NCBI RefSeq assembly: GCF_001591965.1
Contig: NZ_BCVX01000006.1
Span: forward strand, 1 to 64,000
DNA length: 64,000 bases
Origin: Lysinibacillus odysseyi 34hs-1 = NBRC 100172
GTDB lineage: Bacteria > Bacillota > Bacilli > Bacillales_A > Planococcaceae
Direction: 5' to 3'
The translations under genes were made by a program, and so were the position numbers. Below, one piece after another: positions 1 through 7,643 of this stretch (position 1 is the first letter of the stretch; every line of letters begins with the position of its first letter). The notes below the pieces were generated by a model that saw only the letters and a program-made list of their open reading frames with translations, was not told the origin of the DNA and did no database searches.

Positions 1-35
1 CCCGTTGTTAATCCTATAGAAATTCTCTTTTTCAT
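1..35 (-). CDS. 5' end of an unidentified gene running off the window
   Basis: An ATG at 33-35 on the minus strand opens a frame (Met-Lys-Lys-Arg-Ile-Ser) that stays open to the window edge. A GGAGGGA ribosome-binding site lies at 48-54, about 12 bases upstream. Only eleven codons are visible, so no function can be given. The Lys/Arg-rich start would suit a secreted or membrane protein, but this is a guess. Confidence 0.45.
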   Translation of the reverse strand, partial: MKKRISIGLTT

Positions 36-228
36 AAAGTAGTCATCTCCCTCCATATAAATTTATTTTGCTCGAATTTTAGCATACACTTCTTCCCAAT
101 ATAATCCAACTAAAGCACAGCGCTTATTCAACAACTGCACCAGTTAGGTGAAGTATAACTTTCCTAAAGCGAGATTTAGGGACGTTTTTTGCCTTACATT
201 ATAAAGCCATATGAATCGCCATAAGAAA

Positions 229-513
229 TTATTTTTTATTTTTTAATTCTAAAAGTACAGGTGCTATATTTAGTATAATAGAAACAATTGTCAAAAACCA
301 AAACGCCCTTGCCATACCAGGTACTACATCTGATAAAGCAGCCCAATCTTCTACTTTTACCCACCTATTTAAATAACTGTAATCCGCACAAATTGTTAGT
401 GCTGTAAATGATAACCCCATTGCCATTGCAAGCCTATAATCTTTACCTGTTGCATACATAAAAAGATTTATAAAAGTTGCTACTATTGCGATAAGACCTA
501 ATATTATCCACAT
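229..513 (-). CDS. Small three-helix membrane protein (paralogue A)
   Basis: A 94-residue protein with hydrophobic segments at about residues 2-20, 30-45 and 70-88 and a basic C-terminal tail (LKNKK). It starts at an ATG preceded by a GGGGG-rich ribosome-binding site. I do not recognise a named family. A second gene at 19761-20042 encodes a clearly homologous 93-residue protein: both open with MW-LGLIAI-ATFINLFMY and end LLELKNKK. The DNA similarity continues a short way past the stop codon, so the two arose by duplication of a DNA segment. Function is unknown; the location is surely the cytoplasmic membrane. No neighbouring gene suggests a partner. Confidence 0.8.
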   Translation of the reverse strand: MWIILGLIAIVATFINLFMYATGKDYRLAMAMGLSFTALTICADYSYLNRWVKVEDWAALSDVVPGMARAFWFLTIVSIILNIAPVLLELKNKK

Positions 514-688
514 AATGATGCCCCCATTGAACTTTCAATTTCCCCTATAGACATAAAATGGAATGACAAAATTCCCTAACCGTTGTTTGGGAATGTTTAT
601 TAAGTTTGTTTTGTATACTTTATAAATCCTTGTTTCGCTAAAGTACCCGTTAATTTAAGGCTATTTGTATCCTCTTAGAACTTCACTG

Positions 689-1080
689 TTAGTATTTCTC
701 AACCTTTATTTTTATTTTTATTTTTTCTTCGCTAACTGTTTCTGATTCTGAGACATTCTTAATAGAATCTTCAACTATTTGTTGAATCAACGTATCATCA
801 ATTTTTGCATCCTTCGGGAAACCTACTGAAACTGTTAATTCATCAGTACCACCATCTATCATTGTTGCTAGTGAATCACTTTCAAGTTCTGTTTGCTCTG
901 TAATAGATGTTATTATTTCATTATGTAATTCAGATATTAAATTTGATATCCCATCATCCCCCCCCCGTTTGTCCGAGAAAATACTATTTCCTGCTCGCTT
1001 TCTAATACCTCGGTTGTATTACATCCAACTAACAAGATTGAACAAAATACAATTCCTGAAAATATAGCTTTTCTTAACAC
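689..1080 (-). pseudogene. Lipoprotein gene out of frame at a G9 tract
   Basis: A GTG at 1078-1080, nine bases after a GGGG ribosome-binding site, opens a signal peptide with lipobox LVGC at about residues 17-20. The frame meets a run of nine G on the minus strand (958-966). In the frame as given, a stop follows a few codons later. In the next frame the sequence continues cleanly for about 80 residues (beginning DDGISNLISELHNEI) to a TAA at 689-691. A tract of 7 or 10 G would join both parts into one lipoprotein of about 125 residues. This could be a phase-variable gene, a true pseudogene or a homopolymer sequencing error. I do not recognise the family. Confidence 0.7.
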
Positions 1081-1442
1081 TTCTAAATTCCCCTTTCAAA
1101 AGTAAATTGCACATCCCACCAACACTTCTCTATACGTAATTCTGACGTTATATATTGGTTATAGTTCCAAATTTTATAAAGTCTCTCTTGAAATTCACTT
1201 GATGTTCTGTCCAGAAAAAAGTGCCTAAACCATCGTTTGTGGAACAAGAAAATGTCTTGCCTATCTACACAGGAATCTGATTAAACTTTTTTATAAACGA
1301 TCAGACTTTATCATAAATTATCGAACTTTATTTCAAAGCCACAGCAATCTGTAATTACCCGATGAAGGTAACTATCTTCTCGGCCAACATACGTAAAGTT
1401 TGTCTGAATTCCAGAAAAATGTAAAAATTATTTTCTCAAAAA
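1081..1442. other. Gene-free stretch with a degenerate A/T-rich repeat
   Basis: I see no convincing gene here. The text around 1315-1350 (ATTATCGAACTTTATT then CAAAGC-CACA) recurs in altered form near 4957-4985 (ATTATCAAACTTTATT then TAAAGCTACA), so both look like decayed copies of one intergenic repeat. Confidence 0.4.
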
Positions 1443-1489
1443 AAGAGAGTGTCTCTCCGTCTTTTCACGACTAAGTTACACTCTCTCTG
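1443..1489 (-). terminator. Rho-independent terminator after the gene at 1507
   Basis: The arms AGAGAGTGT and ACACTCTCT can pair over a loop of about 25 bases. Read on the minus strand the hairpin is followed by a T run, just downstream of the stop of the 102-residue gene. Confidence 0.6.
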
Positions 1490-1506
1490 GGGACATTTTA
1501 TAATAA

Positions 1507-1815
1507 TCAGACAAATCCATCTTCAGGTTCACCAACCTCAAATCCTACTACTTTTGTCGCCTCTACTTTAAAACTTTCTATCCAAGAACTCCAATCACTA
1601 TTACTCATCTGGGCATAAAATGATAATCCACTTGGTTCTACTGAGGCCATGATAAAAACATCTTCATCTTCCTGCCCGAACCAATGGGGAATTCCATTTT
1701 TATATCCTATCCAGCCCGGCATACTTTCATATATTTTCGTTACTTTACCCCACACTTCATCAGGCAAGTAATACCATATATTTAGATTACATGTTTGAGC
1801 GTTTATGTCACTCAT
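1507..1815 (-). CDS. Hypothetical small acidic cytosolic protein
   Basis: A 102-residue acidic soluble protein with no signal peptide or membrane segment, rich in Trp and aromatic residues (NIWYYLPDEVW, PGWIGYKNGIPHWFG, DWSSWIESF). The ATG follows a GGGGGG ribosome-binding site. The compact, acidic, Trp-rich character is like that of polymorphic-toxin immunity proteins, and the next gene upstream (DUF6508-like) is also a small soluble protein. However, no toxin gene lies in view, so an immunity role is only a suggestion. A terminator follows at 1443-1489, so this is the last gene of its transcription unit. Confidence 0.7.
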   Translation of the reverse strand: MSDINAQTCNLNIWYYLPDEVWGKVTKIYESMPGWIGYKNGIPHWFGQEDEDVFIMASVEPSGLSFYAQMSNSDWSSWIESFKVEATKVVGFEVGEPEDGFV

Positions 1816-1861
1816 TTGTATCCCCCCTTTTAGCCTGAAGATATGAAAAAATGTAAAGTTA

Positions 1862-2257
1862 CTACTTATCCATTAATTCCTTCAGTCTTGTTAGTATTTT
1901 AGTTACATGACCGTTTAGGATGACTCCTTCAAATAGTCCTTCAGTAAAACGATCGCCGCGTATATAGCTTGTCGTCAACTTTCGAAGGGTATCTAAATCT
2001 GCTTTCGTTACATGTTCTTCTATATTGTTTGCTATGTTCTTATAAATTTCATTTTGATCCAGCCAGCTCTTCCAATCAAATACAAGGAGAAATCCTGTAT
2101 TGTATAGTTCTTCGTAGAATTCCATAATTTCTTCACATTCAAGCATATCTCTTTTTTCTTCTTCACTCATCAATGCATCTACTCTTTGGAAAAAATCGAG
2201 AAATCCGACCAGCCTATTTAGCTCTTCGAATTTTATTTCTGAAATATGTGAGATCAT
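1862..2257 (-). CDS. DUF6508-like hypothetical protein
   Basis: A soluble protein of 131 residues. The C-terminal half, with a TLRKLTTSYIRGDRFTEGL pattern followed by a HVTKILTRLKEL helix, resembles the DUF6508 family as I remember it. This rests on motif memory, not on a search. The frame could start at a GTG at 2263, but that codon lies inside the GGGGTG ribosome-binding sequence, so the ATG at 2257 is preferred. It is transcribed toward the 102-residue gene with a gap of about 45 bases and could share a transcript with it. Function is unknown. Confidence 0.65.
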   Translation of the reverse strand: MISHISEIKFEELNRLVGFLDFFQRVDALMSEEEKRDMLECEEIMEFYEELYNTGFLLVFDWKSWLDQNEIYKNIANNIEEHVTKADLDTLRKLTTSYIRGDRFTEGLFEGVILNGHVTKILTRLKELMDK

Positions 2258-2299
2258 ATTCACCCCAATGGCGGTTTATTTCCCTAAAGTTGCTTTTTG

Positions 2300-2390
2300 T
2301 TCTATCTGGATGATTTCCCAGGGCGCGGCTCCAACGAAATGGTTTCGGGGATAGACCCGAAACCATTTGTTTTTTTAAGCACGGGCTCAT
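2300..2390 (-). repeat. Dispersed intergenic repeat, palindromic subfamily (copy A)
   Basis: On the minus strand this segment has a hairpin with arms AAATGGTTTCGGG and CCCGAAACCATTT around a six-base loop, followed by GTTGGAGCCGCGCCC-GGGAAA. The same order occurs in copies at 17901 and 23764 on the plus strand. The hairpin lies between the DUF6508-like gene and the oxidoreductase gene and may also stop transcription. Confidence 0.75.
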
Positions 2391-2440
2391 CCTCAACTTA
2401 CGTACGATGAAGAGCCTAAATAAGGATTATCAATGGAACA

Positions 2441-3427
2441 CTAGAATTTTATAATTGTTCTACCTAGATGCTGGCCGTTTTTCACTGCTTCAATTGTCTC
2501 CGGTACTTCCTGAAGAGCAATTTCTTTCGTTAATGCTGTATCGCTGATATTCCATTCGTCAGCTATTTTTGTCCAAATAGGTGAACGCTTTTCGATCGGC
2601 ACATTCACTGAATCAATTCCCAGTAAGTTTACACCTCTCAAAATAAATGGCAGTACATTTGTCGGTAACTGAACGCCGCCAGCATTCCCGCACATTGACA
2701 TGCTGCCGCCGTAGTGAATTTGAGGTATGAGGGCTGCCGCAACATTACCGCCTACCGTGTCTAGAACATAATGATATTTAGCTTTACTTAATGGCTTTGG
2801 ACGGTCCTCTAGGTCAGTAGAAAAAACAACTTCTGTTGCGCCTAATGATTTTGCGGCCTCTACCTGATAGTCTTTGCGTACTAAAGCCGCAATATTTTTG
2901 TAGCCGATTTTAGATAAAATTTGCAAAGCAACGCTTCCTACACCGCCCGTTGAACCAGTCACTAAAATGTGCGGGTCACTTTCGACGGACATACCGTTCT
3001 TCTGTAGCGCCATAATGGATAACGCTGCTGTGAAACCTGCAGTTCCAAAGATCATCGCATCCTTTAACGTAAGGCCATCCGGTAACGGAACGATCCATTC
3101 AGCAGGAATCCTTGCATACTCAGCAAATCCGCCGGTATGGCTTACCCCTGTACCAAAACCTGTAACAAGCACCTGCTGCCCTTCTGAATACTGCTCGTTA
3201 GAAGAACTTACAACCGTACCGCTTATATCAATACCCGGAATCATCGGATAATCCCTAATAACACCGCCATTTGCTTGAACAGCAAGCATATCTTTAAAGT
3301 TAACAGAGGAATACGAAACCTTAATTAACACTTCCCCTTCCGATAAGTCAGCAAGAGACACATCTTCCAGCTGATACGATACTTCTTCGTTTTCTTTTCT
3401 CACAACAATTGCTTTAAATGATTCCAT
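2441..3427 (-). CDS. YhdH/YhfP-family NADPH-dependent oxidoreductase (acryloyl-CoA reductase-like)
   Basis: A zinc-independent medium-chain dehydrogenase/reductase of 328 residues, the normal length for the YhdH/YhfP group. An N-terminal GroES-like domain carries SVNFKDMLA at about 41-49 and the family motif PMIPGIDISG at 61-70. The NADP(H)-binding Rossmann motif VTGSTGGVGSVA lies at about 156-167. Members reduce enoyl or quinone-like substrates with NADPH; E. coli YhdH/AcuI reduces acryloyl-CoA. An upstream in-frame start at 3484 exists, but the ATG at 3427 sits right after AGGAGGGG and matches the family's start. The gene is divergent from a MarR regulator, which probably controls it in response to an electrophile or redox signal (inference). 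Confidence 0.88.
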   Translation of the reverse strand: MESFKAIVVRKENEEVSYQLEDVSLADLSEGEVLIKVSYSSVNFKDMLAVQANGGVIRDYPMIPGIDISGTVVSSSNEQYSEGQQVLVTGFGTGVSHTGGFAEYARIPAEWIVPLPDGLTLKDAMIFGTAGFTAALSIMALQKNGMSVESDPHILVTGSTGGVGSVALQILSKIGYKNIAALVRKDYQVEAAKSLGATEVVFSTDLEDRPKPLSKAKYHYVLDTVGGNVAAALIPQIHYGGSMSMCGNAGGVQLPTNVLPFILRGVNLLGIDSVNVPIEKRSPIWTKIADEWNISDTALTKEIALQEVPETIEAVKNGQHLGRTIIKF

Positions 3428-3530
3428 GTTACCCCTCCTAATTTCCTTTTCAAAATATTTCTGTAACAAAAATATTTGTATCACGAAACTACCATGTTAA
3501 TATAGTATTGTCAATATGGAGGTGGAATAG

Positions 3531-3953
3531 TTGAATTTGAATGAATGTATTAATTTTTTGCTGAGTGTGTCCCAGCACAAGGTGTATAAATATTTTAAAG
3601 GTTATTTGGAGGAATTTGAAATTACCCCTGCCCAATACGGTGTTTTAAATTGCCTATGGGCAGAAGGCAAGGTTTCACCGAAAAGAATCGGAGAGCTGCT
3701 TTACCTGGAAGCTCCTACTGTATCAGGCATTCTCGATAAAATGCAAAAAATGAACTTAATTGACAGGGAGATTGATCCTAATAACCGCCGGAATGTTTTA
3801 GTGACGAGCACAGAAAAAGCAAATGAACTGCGGGATGTCATCCAAGCGGCAAGCAGCGACATGAATAAAAACGTGCTTCAGGAGCTCGATGATCAAGAGA
3901 TAGAAGCTTTGAAAAAAGGATTATCCAAAATAATCGGAACTGAATTATCTTAG
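3531..3953 (+). CDS. MarR-family transcriptional regulator
   Basis: A 140-residue winged-helix regulator. The recognition-helix part reads KRIGELLYLEAPTVSGILDKM at about 50-70 (winged helix MarR fold), followed by the wing DREIDPNNRRNVLV at about 80-93, typical of MarR. It starts at TTG, chosen because GGAGGTGG lies six bases upstream. It is transcribed away from the YhdH/YhfP-type oxidoreductase with about 100 bases between the starts, the usual layout of a MarR repressor and its target. The shared intergenic region contains a likely -10 (TAATAT near 3498) for this gene. The ligand cannot be told from sequence. Confidence 0.88.
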   Translation: MNLNECINFLLSVSQHKVYKYFKGYLEEFEITPAQYGVLNCLWAEGKVSPKRIGELLYLEAPTVSGILDKMQKMNLIDREIDPNNRRNVLVTSTEKANELRDVIQAASSDMNKNVLQELDDQEIEALKKGLSKIIGTELS

Positions 3954-4163
3954 TAGATGTAGTATAGCGTTACGGGGGATATCTTGGATAAGAGCCAAGA
4001 AAAGGCTGGCCTCAATCGGTAATGCAGCTATAGTCTAAAAAGCAGTCAATCTACTTACTTTAAATAAATCTACAGCTTATTAAGCCTTATAGGAGCTGGC
4101 TCATAGCAAAATAAGTCCCGTTTTATGCAAGCGGGACTGGTTTTGTAGGGGCTGTCCCTATAA
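3954..4163. other. Intergenic stretch after the MarR gene
   Basis: About 210 bases without a supported gene. It contains the hairpin annotated at 4114-4145 and nothing else that I can assign. Confidence 0.4.
4114..4145 (+). terminator. Likely Rho-independent terminator
   Basis: Arms AGTCCCG (4114-4120) and CGGGACT (4132-4138) form a GC-rich hairpin followed by GGTTTT, some 160 bases after the MarR stop. Confidence 0.55.
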
Positions 4164-4281
4164 AACGGTAAGGTCAAACACATACGTTATATACCCTTGG
4201 TCCCACTCTGCAATTACCTCATAGTCGTTTAAAAATCCTTCTTTCACTAACGAAGCAGATTGGTTCAACACGAAGTAGAAA
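4164..4281 (-). pseudogene. 3' remnant of an unidentified coding sequence
   Basis: On the minus strand an open stretch reads about 38 codons (FVLNQSASLVKEGF, DYEVIAEWDQGYITYVF) to a TAG. Amino-acid composition looks protein-like, but upstream there is no start codon or ribosome-binding site and a stop soon appears. It probably is the tail of a lost gene lying just behind fabZ. No family recognised. Confidence 0.35.
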
Positions 4282-4323
4282 TAATAAAGCTATAGAAAAT
4301 AGATTGAAGATGATAACAAATTT

Positions 4324-4761
4324 TTAGGCTTCTTCATTATTATAAAGAGCGAATGTAACTTCCGCTTCACAAGCAACTTCTCCATCTACTGTAGCAACAG
4401 CATTTGCTTTTGCGATTAATCCACGAACTCGCGTCATTTCTACTTCTAAACGTAATTGATCGCCAGGGTGGACTTGTTTCTTGAACCGGCAGCGGTCAAT
4501 TCCTGCAAATAACCCAAGCTTTCCTCGATTTTCATCTTTCATCAGCATAATAACTGCACTTAATTGTGCTAGCGCTTCGACAATAAGAACGCCCGGCATT
4601 ACCGGATAATCTGGAAAGTGACCATTAAAGAACTCTTCATTAGCGGTAACATTTTTAATTCCGACTGCGCGTTTTCCTTCCTCTACTTCAAGAACGCGAT
4701 CAACTAGTAAAAATGGATAACGATGTGGAATAATTTCTTTAATTTGTTGAGTATTGAACAT
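4324..4761 (-). CDS. fabZ: 3-hydroxyacyl-[acyl-carrier-protein] dehydratase FabZ
   Basis: Dehydrates 3-hydroxyacyl-ACP to trans-2-enoyl-ACP in type II fatty acid synthesis, in the cytosol. The 145-residue length is standard for FabZ. The hot-dog fold markers are all present: [13 protein letters not shown] at about 11-23, catalytic His48 in [12 protein letters not shown], and catalytic Glu62 in LIVEALAQ. The ATG follows a GGAGAAG ribosome-binding site. The gene stands alone, as fabZ often does in Bacillales. A near-perfect FapR-type operator (4809-4825) lies about 50 bases upstream, so expression is probably tied to malonyl-CoA level. See the separate finding. Confidence 0.96.
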   Translation of the reverse strand: MFNTQQIKEIIPHRYPFLLVDRVLEVEEGKRAVGIKNVTANEEFFNGHFPDYPVMPGVLIVEALAQLSAVIMLMKDENRGKLGLFAGIDRCRFKKQVHPGDQLRLEVEMTRVRGLIAKANAVATVDGEVACEAEVTFALYNNEEA

Positions 4762-4808
4762 AAATACTTCTCCTTTATACTTTCACCTCAGGCATTTAAT
4801 TCTCTTTA

Positions 4809-4825
4809 TTAGTACCTGGTACTTA
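4809..4825 (-). promoter_or_regulatory. FapR-type operator upstream of fabZ
   Basis: TTAGTACCTGGTACTTA is nearly the inverted-repeat FapR operator known from Bacillus fatty-acid genes (TTAGTACCT core with its reverse). Here the core AGTACCTGGTACT is perfectly symmetric apart from the centre. It lies 48 bases upstream of the fabZ start, next to an A/T-rich TATAAG-like -10 candidate, where a repressor could block transcription. Confidence 0.75.
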
Positions 4826-5255
4826 TATTAAACCATAAAAGCAAGCACTAAAATAGCGAAGAGAGCAAAAAAATCTGCGGAAAGTAAAAATTACATTCAT
4901 CGGTGAAAACTTATATTCAACAAGAAGCACGATTGGACAGCGGCGCGAGTAAAAAATTATCAAACTTTATTCTAAAGCTACATATAATATAGGATTGAAA
5001 GAAACTTCCGTTGATTGTAAAAAAGATGCGAAGTTTAAAATAAAGTCGCGAATTTTTTTATTTCAGAATCGGGCCATATTGTTTAATAACCCATCGACTG
5101 TAACATAGATGAATATGTTGATTTAGGAAAAAAGTAAAGTTCGAACCCTGTGCACGAGGGACAGAAGTAATTCTCTTTTTATGCAAAAATCACAGTATTT
5201 ATTGAAACTCTTCCAGTAATAGGAACGTATAGAAATAAAGAAAGGAAGTGTCCAT
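4826..5255. other. Intergenic region between fabZ and the DUF2500 gene
   Basis: About 430 bases. It holds the upstream part of the fabZ promoter and, near 4957-4985, a decayed copy of the A/T-rich repeat also seen near 1315. No gene can be supported on either strand. Confidence 0.4.
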
Positions 5256-5600
5256 ATGTTTTTTGATGATACGATGTTTACACTTGTTCCGATATTTATT
5301 GGCATAATGTTTATTATTGTTTTTGGTTTAATAATTTTAGGCATACTATCGAGTATTAAGCAGGGCATTAAAAATAACAATTCTCCCCTTCTTACGGTTC
5401 CAGCAGAAATTGCTTCCAAACGGATTCACGTTCAAGGTGACCATTCGCGCACTACATATTATGTAACGTTTGAGGTACAAAGTGGCGATCGAATGGAATT
5501 AAATGTTGAGGGCAAGGAGTATGGAATGCTAGTTGAGAAAGATCTTGGTCTATTATCATTTCAAGGTACACGTTATATCTCCTTTGAACGCCAAAAATAA
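5256..5600 (+). CDS. DUF2500 family membrane protein
   Basis: A 114-residue protein with one N-terminal membrane helix (about residues 8-32, rich in Ile/Phe/Val). After it comes a beta-rich domain beginning VPAEIASKRIHVQG and ending FQGTRYISFERQK, the pattern of the DUF2500 family (E. coli YhhM type). The ATG follows AGGAAGTG. Function of the family is unknown; the globular domain would lie just outside or inside the membrane depending on orientation. It appears to be a single-gene unit. Confidence 0.8.
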   Translation: MFFDDTMFTLVPIFIGIMFIIVFGLIILGILSSIKQGIKNNNSPLLTVPAEIASKRIHVQGDHSRTTYYVTFEVQSGDRMELNVEGKEYGMLVEKDLGLLSFQGTRYISFERQK

Positions 5601-5936
5601 GCAGCAACGCTTTGCAACCGCTGTACTATTTTAGCCACTAAACGAGGCGTGCTGAATAATCGAAAAAGTAATCTGGAGTAAAATTAAGTTGGAAACGATC
5701 GGTGGAAAATAAAATGATAGCTTGTCTGTCGAGAACGGGTATTGAAAATTCTTTTTAAGCCAACGAAGATAGTTGTTAAATATAAGAATACCGAAGTAGT
5801 TGATGAACTAATTTAATCTAGTAATAATACGTAAGCAACTCATAAGTTAACTTTTCACAATCGGACGCTTTTCTTAAAGGAGGAGAGTGTCTTTCTTCAT
5901 GAACATGACCATAGATATAAAAGGGAGGATAATATA
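5601..5936. other. Intergenic region, no gene seen
   Basis: About 335 A/T-rich bases. A phrase near 5858-5875 (CACAATCGGACGCTTTTCTT) looks like an intergenic boilerplate motif common in Bacillales, here degraded. Nothing else is supported. Confidence 0.35.
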
Positions 5937-6347
5937 TTGATAAAGCGACTAGGGATTGTTTTATTTTCTTTTTTGCTGTTAAGTGGATGCAATGGCAGTG
6001 ACATTAAAAGAAGCACAGAATTAGAAAAAGAGTTCCACTCGGCTATTAATACGGTATCTGATAATAGGGACAGCGAAGTATATATAAAGACCCTTGCAAA
6101 TTTTAAATGGGACAAGGCATTTTTAATTAATCCCTATACTTCGCAGGAAGAGATAGAAAAACAAATAAGCGTTACATTCAAAGACCCAAGTAATATTAAT
6201 TCGAGAGATGATATTTATTTATTGATATTCTTACATCAAGGCAAAGTAATTCAGTATGCAGAAATAGATCGTTTAAAATCCTCCTTGTCCTTAGGTGAAA
6301 AAGCGTATCTTACTCCCTCTGATGATGTAATTTACATAGAAAGATAA
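5937..6347 (+). CDS. Small lipoprotein of unknown function
   Basis: A 136-residue protein with a signal peptide and lipobox LLSGC (Cys at residue 18), so it should be lipid-anchored on the outer face of the membrane. It starts at TTG, chosen because AAGGGAGG lies eight bases upstream. The mature part is mixed charged and ends with a beta-rich segment (GEKAYLTPSDDVIYIER). No domain is recognised. It has no close operon partner. Confidence 0.8.
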   Translation: MIKRLGIVLFSFLLLSGCNGSDIKRSTELEKEFHSAINTVSDNRDSEVYIKTLANFKWDKAFLINPYTSQEEIEKQISVTFKDPSNINSRDDIYLLIFLHQGKVIQYAEIDRLKSSLSLGEKAYLTPSDDVIYIER

Positions 6348-6564
6348 GAATTAGTATTCAGCACTTGGGTATGATTGTGGAGCAATACTCTTAGGGAATG
6401 ATTAAATTTTACTCCAATCCTACAGATGATTGAATATAGATAATAAAGTAGGTTACTTTACAGTAGGATCATTTGAAAATAATAAAGTTATTTAGAAATT
6501 CTTATACAACAAATAGGCAGGTTAGCATCGGATACAAAGTCGACTTATAAAACCATGCTTTCGC

Positions 6565-6777
6565 CTATTCAATTCCCCTTCCGCTGTCAAGCATAGCTAA
6601 AGCATCTCTGCATAAAGAATCAAGCTCTACTTTTTTGGATGCCAAGATCTTTAACAATCCTAATAAGTCATATCCGCTATGTTCTTTTCTTACCAAGGAC
6701 GTTTTTCCTCATTTTCCTTTCTTCCAATAAGGCAGTTGATTACGAGCTGCAATTAATGGTAGGATTTTCTTGTACAT
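6565..6777 (-). pseudogene. Small unidentified gene broken by an in-frame TGA
   Basis: From an ATG at 6777 the minus strand reads 22 codons (beginning MYKKILPLIAARNQLPYW), then TGA, then 47 more codons in the same frame (ending RDALAMLDSGRGIE) and a TAG at 6565-6567. Both halves look like real protein sequence. A single substitution would restore an ORF of 70 codons. The ribosome-binding site is weak. No family recognised. Confidence 0.45.
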
Positions 6778-7051
6778 ACAGCGTAACTAACCTCTCTTTT
6801 GAGAATAAAAGTCCCTTGCAATTTAAATACTATAGCAGGATTTTTCACTATATCTTTCTACCACCAAAATGCCTAAAAACCATCATCTTAGACCTTAAAG
6901 CTAATTTTGGAAAACGCCGTTAAATTCTATAGAGTACCAATATAAGAAAGAGCAGGTTTTTCGCTGCATTCATAACCTTACATCTAAAAATCTTGTTTTC
7001 CACATAATTTTATTGACGCTCAAAGCAAGATGACAAAACGGAGGAAATTTG

Positions 7052-7414
7052 ATGAATTTTACTTTTTCTGAAACATACCAGTCCTATGTCAGCGAGGGAC
7101 CAATACAGTTTCGTATACCAAAACATTTATTTAACGAACAATTTATCGAACAAGCAGAGGTCATCGCCCAATTATATGAACAAAAATTAAATGAGTTGGC
7201 AACGTTCTGCCTTGCAGATGCTCATTTTTCCAGATGTTACCCAGGCCAAACAGTCCAATCCATAATTGAACAACTAGGAAACCCTATTATTTCCATTGAC
7301 GAAGCTGGTGGAGTGCTAACCTATACGCAGCATATACTAGATATGGATCATATTATAGATATCGAATTCATTGGAGCATTAGAGAGTTTCTTCTCTGTCT
7401 TTATTGACGGTTAA
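7052..7414 (+). CDS. Hypothetical soluble protein
   Basis: A 120-residue acidic protein with no signal or membrane segment. The centre is helical (LFNEQFIEQAEVIAQLYEQK), and the C-terminal half is likely beta-rich. I chose the ATG at 7052 because GGAGG lies eight bases before it; a TTG just upstream is less likely. No family recognised. A strong terminator lies at 7584-7625, between this gene and the convergent amidase gene. Confidence 0.72.
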   Translation: MNFTFSETYQSYVSEGPIQFRIPKHLFNEQFIEQAEVIAQLYEQKLNELATFCLADAHFSRCYPGQTVQSIIEQLGNPIISIDEAGGVLTYTQHILDMDHIIDIEFIGALESFFSVFIDG

Positions 7415-7583
7415 TACCCCATACTCCAAACTCAAGATCATCTCTGCTTCTATCTGGGGAAGACTTGTTATGTTTATTCTCTCGCTTGTAAGAATGCCTA
7501 CATTCACCCTCTAGCCTTTTTTCTTTAACATTGGAAGGATAAAATAATGTTTTCTCTTTCATTATTTTTATCATGCATCTTCA

Positions 7584-7625
7584 AAAAAGCAAGAGGCCTT
7601 TTATCCGAAGGCTTCTTGCTTTTAT
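7584..7625. terminator. Bidirectional Rho-independent terminator
   Basis: Arms AGCAAGAGGCCTT (7588-7600) and AAGGCTTCTTGCT (7608-7620) pair almost perfectly, flanked by A runs on the left and T runs on the right. It serves the convergent genes on both sides. Confidence 0.85.
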
Positions 7626-7643
7626 CATTATGCATTTATCAAT

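Noticed and set aside
2967-3251. Open frames opposite the oxidoreductase gene
   Set aside because: They are antisense shadows of a well-supported coding region with no start signals; the same holds for the frames opposite copA, the amidase and other large genes.
6639-6923. A 94-codon plus-strand ORF
   Set aside because: No ribosome-binding site, odd composition, and it lies opposite a more protein-like broken minus-strand frame.
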